DNA of 64,000 nt from Sinotaia quadrata. Lineage: Eukaryota; Mollusca; Gastropoda; Architaenioglossa; Viviparidae. How positions within the stretch are numbered: position 1 is the stretch's first letter; each line of letters opens with the position of its first letter. Shown one piece after another: positions 58,112-64,000 of the stretch. A program made the translations under genes and the position numbers. The stretch spans positions 90,709,558-90,773,557 of the forward strand of contig CM054178.1 of assembly GCA_028829895.1 (NCBI GenBank), read 5' to 3'. Below the pieces are notes generated by a model, which saw only the letters and a program-made list of their open reading frames with translations, was not told the origin of the DNA and did not search any database.

Positions 58112-58478
58112 TAGGGCTGCCCATTTTAATGATTAATCTTCCTATTAATCGCTAAGAAATTTTAGCGATTAATTTATTTCATGACGATTAAATTTCAACT
58201 AATTTTCTTGCTTACTTACTGAAGCAATGCCGATATTTGCACCGGAAGTTTTTATTTGTTATTATTTTTTACTGCCAAAATGGCAGATTCTAAGAAGACA
58301 GATCATAAACCGGTTAAAGGTAAATTGCGTGACCATTTTGGTTTTAAAGTAGACGATAATAACAAAGTTATTAATGGTGAGAATGTATACAGTTTTAGTT
58401 GGATTTTATTAATTAATTGTTAATTGTAATTGTTGTAAGATTATTCGTCAAAGAAATCGTTAATCGTTAACAACCCTA
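58112..58478 (+). mobile_element. hAT element, internally deleted (367 bp)
   Basis: The left end is TAGGGCTGCCC; the right end reads TAGGGTTGTTAACGATTAAC in reverse complement. GATTAATC motifs near both ends are typical of hAT terminal regions. Perfect 8 bp duplications (ATTGATAT) flank it, the hAT hallmark. Inside is the start of a BED-finger transposase frame. The rest of the gene is missing, which fits an internal-deletion derivative mobilised by an autonomous relative. The exact duplication argues for fairly recent insertion. Confidence 0.85.
58280..58420 (+). pseudogene. N-terminal stub of a BED-finger hAT transposase
   Basis: From the ATG at 58280 the frame codes MADSKKTDHKPVKGKLRDHF, then GFKVDDNNKVING, and ends at TAA after 46 codons. 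The (K)...HFGF...D...KVI..E pattern matches the start of the BED zinc finger of hAT transposases. The following cysteine pair is not reached (YSFSW in place of a C..C knuckle), so no finger can form and no catalytic domain is present. Confidence 0.65.
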
Positions 58479-58486
58479 ATTGATAT
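58479..58486. repeat. Right target-site duplication of the hAT element
   Basis: ATTGATAT, identical to 58104-58111. Confidence 0.85.
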
Positions 58487-58535
58487 ATATATACACATAA
58501 ATACTTGCATTTATATCTACATACATAAATACACA

Positions 58536-58541
58536 TATGCA

Positions 58542-58573
<32 letters not shown>

Positions 58574-58585
58574 CACACACACAAA
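58536..58585. repeat. (CACG)n(CA)n microsatellite
   Basis: Five GCAC units pass into about 11 CA units. Confidence 0.95.
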
Positions 58586-58895
58586 ACATCTCTCCTCACA
58601 TTCATCTATATTTACCTGCCTAAAATAAAACTAAATAAAATAAAATAAGAAAGCATTTGTTTTAGGCAAGTATAATAAAACTTCATTTCACATTCATCCG
58701 TATTACAACCTTAAAACTCTTAAAGACATTTCCGTCATGAAATCCTCCCATGAAAATCTCCAGGGCAATTCCAAATTGATTTCTTTCCACAAACTTTCAA
58801 AGACTTTCAAAGACTTTCCATATTAAATTCATCCTACAAAAACTTTACAAGGAAGCTCCAGAATAAATTCTTTTTTCGTAAAACTTTTAAAGCTG
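58586..58895. other. Non-coding DNA leading into the 37 bp array
   Basis: From about 58700 onward there are diverged versions of the next array's unit (AAAACTTTCAAAGACTTTCC and similar). Confidence 0.55.
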
Positions 58896-59046
58896 CCCCA
58901 ACATAATTTCCTTACAAACAACTCTAAAAGGCTGTTCAAATTATTTCATTACATGAAATTCTAAAAGGCTGTTCAAATTATTTCTTTACATGAAATTCTA
59001 AAAGGCTGTTCAAATTATTTCATTACATAAAATTCTAAAAGGCTGT
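58896..59046. repeat. Minisatellite, 37 bp unit, about 4 copies
   Basis: AAATTCTAAAAGGCTGTTCA followed by AATTATTTCATTACATG. Confidence 0.95.
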
Positions 59047-59849
59047 TGCAACATGAATTCCTTCTTGAGATATAACCAACACTCAACACCAAAATATTTA
59101 AAGTGAGAAATTTTATCTTTTTAAGCAAGAGTTAGTTGTTGATGTGTGGAGACGTTTCACCCCATCCCCACCTCATTTGTAAGTGGTCAACAGAATGTGT
59201 GTCTGTGAGGCATGACCTCTTAACACTTCATTTGCACTGTTGTGATGCACAGTGAGTTTAGCCTTGACACAATCTTGGCATTCCTGGAAGCGCTTGTAGA
59301 ATGTAAGGATGGCAGCTAACCATTATCAGCACACTACTTATTTACTTCAAAATTGTCAAAAACTGGAAAATTATCTGGAATTATTACTTGAGATCTTATA
59401 AATAACCCAACGTGTTAGTCAGGCTGTGCCATTTCATACAGGGATGTTGAACGCTCTTGTCCTGAGATAAGCTGAAATACATTTGATTTCTTCCCACTAT
59501 TGTTGTAACATTACAATATATCCTAATTGTGAAAGAACATTTCTTTGGCAAAATTTCATTGAAAATTTATTTGTTAACCATTTCCTTTTTCTCACACGAT
59601 TTATTGTATGATCTTTTACTGAGGCATGTTTTTGACTTTCTTTTCTGCAATTGCTTCTTATTATGAATCATATGAGATGATATTTTCAAACATTACCCTT
59701 GGCCTAAACCTAACTGTCAGTCAGCCATCCTTAGTCAGCAACTTTGTCTGGGAAAAGACATCTTCTTTAGACTACAGTGAGCTTAGAAGTACCTACCCCA
59801 GTGCAGCTAACATATTGCAGAATCGTCACCCCTCTGGAGACACAACACT
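59047..59849. other. Non-coding DNA
   Basis: No gene recognised. A 77-codon frame at 59626-59859 runs into the next array and is not protein-like. Confidence 0.45.
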
Positions 59850-60345
59850 GCAGTTATAAATTTAGACAAAACACTACAGGTTATAAATTGAGACAAAACA
59901 CTGCAAGTTATAACTGAACAATAAAAAAAACACTGCGGTTATAACTGGAGACATAATGCTGTAAGTTATAAATGGAGATAAATCATTGCAAGTTATAGTT
60001 GGAGACACACCACTGCAAATTATAAATGGAGACACAACACTGCAAGTTATAAATAGAGATACAACACTGCAAATTATAAATGGAGACAAAACATTGCAGT
60101 TTTAGCTGGAAACACAACGCTGCAAGTCATAACTGGGACAAAAAATTTCTGGAGACACAACACTGCAAATTATAAATGGAGACACAACACTGCAAGTTAT
60201 AAATGGAGACACAACACTACAAGTTATAAATGGAGACACAACACTACAAGTTATAGCTGGAGACTCAACACTGCAAGTTATAAATGGAGACAAAACACTG
60301 CAAGTTATAATAGATGACGAATCACTGCAAGTCATAACTGGGGAG
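59850..60345. repeat. Minisatellite, 27 bp unit, about 18 copies
   Basis: TATAAATGGAGACACAACAC followed by TGCAAGT. The multiple-of-three length opens artefact frames on the minus strand. Confidence 0.95.
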
Positions 60346-60785
60346 TGTAATGTTAGAGACTCTCACCAACTTTTGCTGAACAGTGAGAACTCTCAATCTT
60401 TTTAAAAATACTGTGATATTATTTACAAAGAATTTCGCATATCTATTGCGCCAACCTCAACACTGCTTTGTCTTTTCTTTATTAAACCTTTAAGCAGTCA
60501 ATGGTTTTACTACTCTCTGTTATTACATATGAAATATCACAAGTTCATGTTATAAACGGTGTACACCTGTCTTATCTGCCTAGGATTGGGACGAAACTAT
60601 ACCTGTCCATTAATGTCTGATGAGTGGCCAATGAGCCAACTGAGATTGAATAAAAATCTAAAAGACTATTCCAACATGAATTCCTCCAATAAAACTTAAA
60701 AGGCTGTTCCAACACGAATCCATTATGTAACATATCTCGGAACCCGTTCATCTACGTAAGGCATTTTCTCCTCCCAATGTTTGAA
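60346..60785. other. Non-coding DNA
   Basis: Nothing recognised. 60650-60720 contains AAAGGCTGTTCCAACA, recalling the array at 58.9 kb. Confidence 0.5.
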
Positions 60786-60965
60786 AGGCTGCAGGAAATG
60801 AAAAAATAGTGAGGCTGAAAAAAGTGATAAACTGAAAAAGCTGCAGGAAATGAAAAAAAAAGAACAACTAAGAAGGCTGAAAAAAGGTGATAAACTGACA
60901 AAGCTATTGGAAATGAAAAAACTTAGAAGATTGTAAGAAATGACAAAACTGAGAAGGTTGTAGTG
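60786..60965. repeat. Degenerate minisatellite, about 45 bp unit, 3-4 copies
   Basis: AGGCTGAAAAAAGTGATAAA and CTGCAGGAAATGAAAAA blocks. Confidence 0.8.
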
Positions 60966-61002
60966 ATTAATATAAAGGCAATGCTAATAATATAATAAAC
61001 AA

Positions 61003-61290
61003 AGATTGGCAATCTCACACATTGTGACTAGAGACAGCGCCATACCACACTGAAACGAGATAAATGGGCAATCTCACACATTGTGACTAGAGATAGCGCC
61101 ATACCACACTGAGATGAAACTAATGGGCAATATCACACATTATCAATAGAGACAGGCCATACCACACTGAAACGAACCAAATGGGCAATATTATTACCAA
61201 TGTGACTAGAGATAGCACCATACCACACTGAGATGAAACTAATGGGCAATAAATATTTCGATACTAGAAACATCGCCGTACCGTTCTGGA
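61003..61290. repeat. Minisatellite, about 59 bp unit, 4-5 copies
   Basis: AATGGGCAATCTCACACATT followed by GTGACTAGAGA and GCGCCATACCACACTGA. Confidence 0.93.
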
Positions 61291-61855
61291 ATGAGACTAT
61301 TGGAAAATAATTTTTTTGATACTATAATCTGGTAATAATATCTCTTTTAAAATTGATAAAAATGGATCAAATTACAGTGAAATATAATACACATGAATAA
61401 AGAAATATAAGGTCTTGCAACAGCGAATTCAAAAAAGAAGTTACATTGCAAAATAAGAATTATCAAATTTACTGTTTCCACATTGATTTTTGTCAGTGTT
61501 GTGTTCATGTTCTTTTTACGCATTAACAACATAAGAACACCGGTAACCGAAAGTACACAATCGCACATATACACACACGTATTAACTTCTCAAAGTCCTG
61601 TTTATCTCTTTAATGTTAGTAGAGCCAAATATACAGATGTTTAAAAGTAAAAATGAAATAATTAAAGTGATAACGACATATAAGAGATAGTTAATGTGGA
61701 AAACAGTCGTTGGAAAGTATATTGCTCATAGACGAGACAAGCAACGAGTTGATGTAACGACCAGAAAATCCAGAGCCAAGAACCCACTGGACCTGCACCT
61801 TAATTTAAATAGTCTGTGCAGTCCCAGCAACAGACTGCGATAAAAAAGTAAAGAA
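61291..61855. other. Non-coding DNA
   Basis: AT-rich to 61720. It would be intron if the next candidate is real. Confidence 0.4.
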
Positions 61856-61859
61856 AAAA

Positions 61860-62146
61860 CACCCGGAGTCGAAGGGCAGGTCACAGATTGTTCCTGCTGA
61901 AGACGTTTGACTGCCATCAACATGGACTCCACACATTCCTTTGCCAAGAGCGTGTCCATGTCCAGACTACAAATTTCTGTGAGGTGGAGACTGCAGCAGC
62001 GGCGACATCAGTAGCGATTAAGATTTATTTCGTTCGCCATAACCAGCTTTAGCTCTGCAGGGTGCTAAATTTGGGTCGACACCGAAAGTCCATCGTGTCT
62101 TCAAATATCTCCCGACAGGCGCGAAGATCTGTGTCTAATTTATAGC
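61860..62146 (-). CDS. Weak candidate promoter and first exon, unknown gene
   Basis: On the minus strand, CTATAAATTAG (about 62137-62147) is followed by about 180 bases of mixed composition and then GACATGG (ATG at 61959, favourable context). The frame reads MDTLLAKECVESMLMAVKRL and QQEQSVTCPSTPG, which has natural-looking composition, before a T-rich stretch that could be intron; the donor there (GGGTGTTT) is poor. Three short upstream ATG frames lie in the leader, which lowers the likelihood. I do not recognise the peptide. Confidence 0.2.
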
Positions 62147-62810
62147 TACAGAAAGGGGTTAAAGAGAATTAAGTGGCATTTCTCATTTGCTCTTTAACAC
62201 GGTTCATAAATAAATAGATTAATGTCGACAAGATTCTTGCTGCCTTTTCTCTCATGCTCCTTCCTACCCCTCTTATTCCCCCCATCCCCCGTCTCCTGTG
62301 GATCTCCATCAACCTCTTTCATTTAGTTTTTTAGACCATCCGGCTCCAGTGGTTTTCTTTTGTTTCTGTCTTTCTTCTTCACAGTGGTAACAAGAAAACG
62401 TTTCCTTGTCAATATTTTTTTCTCCTTTCCTCTGTTTATTCCACGCTTTACTGATGGAGTTCGGGGGATGGTATGCACATTAAAACGATGACGGCTTCAG
62501 ATGGCGTACTCATTATACAGTGCTGGCTTGAACCTTTCAATATTTACGCACTCAAGCATCACCTTAATGTATATTGAAATACGCTTGTACGTAAAATCTC
62601 TGCAAGTCACTCGTACGACAAACATCCTTATGTATTTATAATGGTACACGCTCTGAGGTAACCGCCTGCTTTTCATTTGCAATGACGCCAGTCTTCTGTA
62701 TGCAGGAGACATTGACGTTTGTCATGAGGTTTGTAATGGAACCTCGTTCTAGTACAATCATGTCTGAACATTTACATTGTATTTTATATGATGCTCTATT
62801 CTGTTACCAG
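62147..62810. other. Non-coding DNA
   Basis: A pyrimidine-rich stretch at 62250-62340. No gene recognised. Confidence 0.45.
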
Positions 62811-62811
62811 T

Positions 62812-63105
62812 CGTATGTCATGGGCTGTGAACCGAAAATACACGATATTATCAGAGAAGTCATTCACTTACGGGCTATGTACCGATACTACACATTATTA
62901 AGAAATAAGTCATTCACTTAGCAATGGGTTGTGTACCGATGCCATACATTATTAACAGACAAGTCATACTCTTAGCCATGGGCTGTGTACCGATACTACA
63001 GATTACTACACAGACAAGTAATTCACTTAGCCATGGGCTTTCTAAAGGATGCTGCAGCTTACTAGAAATATAAGTGATTTATTTGTGCATGGGCTTTGTA
63101 ATCTA
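62812..63105. repeat. Minisatellite, about 55 bp unit, 5 copies
   Basis: CATGGGCTGTGTACCGATAC and GACAAGTCATTCACTTAGC; edge copies are diverged. Confidence 0.9.
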
Positions 63106-63289
63106 CTATAAACATAAAACTTTCACCGAGACATTATTATTCTCGAATTTCCCACGATTCTAAAGATTTAGTCACTGAGTGAGTGTAGTGTGTGTGTTGG
63201 TTTTGTGGTGGTGGGTGGGATGGGAGGAAGCTATGCAGAAATATACAAACGAAAACTTTAAAAACTTGATGAATTTTTTCAACAATGAA

Positions 63290-63838
63290 GGTGATAAGGC
63301 GATGAGATGATCAGTGATGAATTGATGAGTTGATGGGCGATAAAACGATAGTGACGAGTTAATGCGTTAATGCGTGATGAGGTGGAGAGATGATGGACGA
63401 TGAGGCGATGGTGACGAGTTAATGTGTGATGAGGCGGTGAGGTGATGAATCAATGAGGCGATGGTGACGAGTTAAAGGTTGATGAGGCGGTGAGGTGTTG
63501 AATCAATGAGGCAATGGTGACGAGTTAATGTGTGATGAGGCGGTGACGTGATGAATCAATGAGGCAATGGTGACGAGTTAATGTGTGATGAGGCGGTGAG
63601 GTGATGAATCAATGAGACAATGGTGAAGAGTTAAAGGTTGATGAGACGGTGAGGTGTTGAATCAATGAGGCAATGGTGACGAGTTAATGTGTGATGAGGC
63701 GGTGAGGTAATGAATCAATGAGGCAATGGTGAAGAGTTAAAGGTTGATGAGGCGGTGAGGTGTTGAATCAATGAGGCAATCGTGACGAGTTAATGTGTAA
63801 TGAGGCGGTGAGGTGATGAATCAATGAGGCGAGGGGAG
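63290..63838. repeat. Minisatellite, 53 bp unit, about 9 copies
   Basis: GATGAGGCGGTGAGGTGATG followed by AATCAATGAGGCAATGGTGA. Two subtypes alternate, ending TTAATGTGT or TTAAAGGTT. Confidence 0.97.
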
Positions 63839-64000
63839 ATGTGTTGGGATTTTCAGTGAATCCTTTATGAGAGTTTTCAGTCTTCGTCTGTTTAATTATC
63901 CTGTCAATCGCAGTTAAAATCAATTAAAAATATCCTCCACCACCACCACCACAATTCATTTCGAAGTCATCATGGGATGCAACCCCAACTCCCTTTCTCT
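63839..64000. other. Non-coding DNA with a short (CAC)n
   Basis: (CAC)n at about 63937-63952; otherwise nothing recognised. Confidence 0.55.

Noticed and set aside
59874..60335. Minus-strand Ser/Pro/Ile-rich repeat frames
   Set aside because: 27 bp array artefact.

Overview
This 64 kb window looks like non-coding nuclear DNA from an invertebrate animal. A mollusc (gastropod-like) is my best guess. The guess rests on an AT-rich background, very dense minisatellites, long (CA)n and (TATC)n tracts, and decayed Harbinger, hAT, CR1-like and restriction-like-endonuclease LINE sequences. Nothing in the sequence names a species. I found no intact protein gene, no rRNA or tRNA, and nothing prokaryotic. 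Most open frames are by-products of tandem repeats or low-complexity DNA.

Layout. 1-7.5 kb: (CA)n and (GATA)n(GA)n tracts, one copy of interspersed family B on the minus strand, then a nearly complete but dead PIF/Harbinger transposon (about 1490-5811). The transposon has terminal inverted repeats, a candidate CTG target duplication, a broken HARBI1-type transposase (+) and a convergent broken Myb/SANT-like gene (-). 7.5-13 kb: successive minisatellites, including a 1 kb degenerate array with a hAT-like insert. 13-20 kb: three copies of interspersed family A, a LINE endonuclease tail, and arrays with 43, 66, 37 and 31/33 bp units. 20-30 kb: microsatellites, a 68 bp array, a polypurine tract and one candidate spliced exon (28926-29041, minus). 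30-36 kb: a CR1/Jockey-like reverse transcriptase relic, then seven arrays almost back to back. 36-48 kb: a fourth family A copy sitting in a tandem array, and further arrays. 48-53 kb: a promoter-like island with a CTCF-like motif, arrays, and a small cluster of CRE/AP-1/nuclear-receptor-like motifs. 53-64 kb: a decayed open-frame region, a probable LTR with primer-binding site, a 31 bp array, a second family B copy, a 367 bp hAT element with a perfect 8 bp target duplication, further arrays, and a weak candidate first exon (minus, about 61.9-62.1 kb).

By hand tally, roughly a quarter of the window is tandem repeat, in about 65 separate arrays. Many arrays sit inside, or are interrupted by, transposon copies. 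I did not find a convincing new gene system. The most unusual features are the recurrence of 37 bp and 31 bp unit lengths in arrays with unrelated sequences, and the repeated association of arrays with transposable elements.
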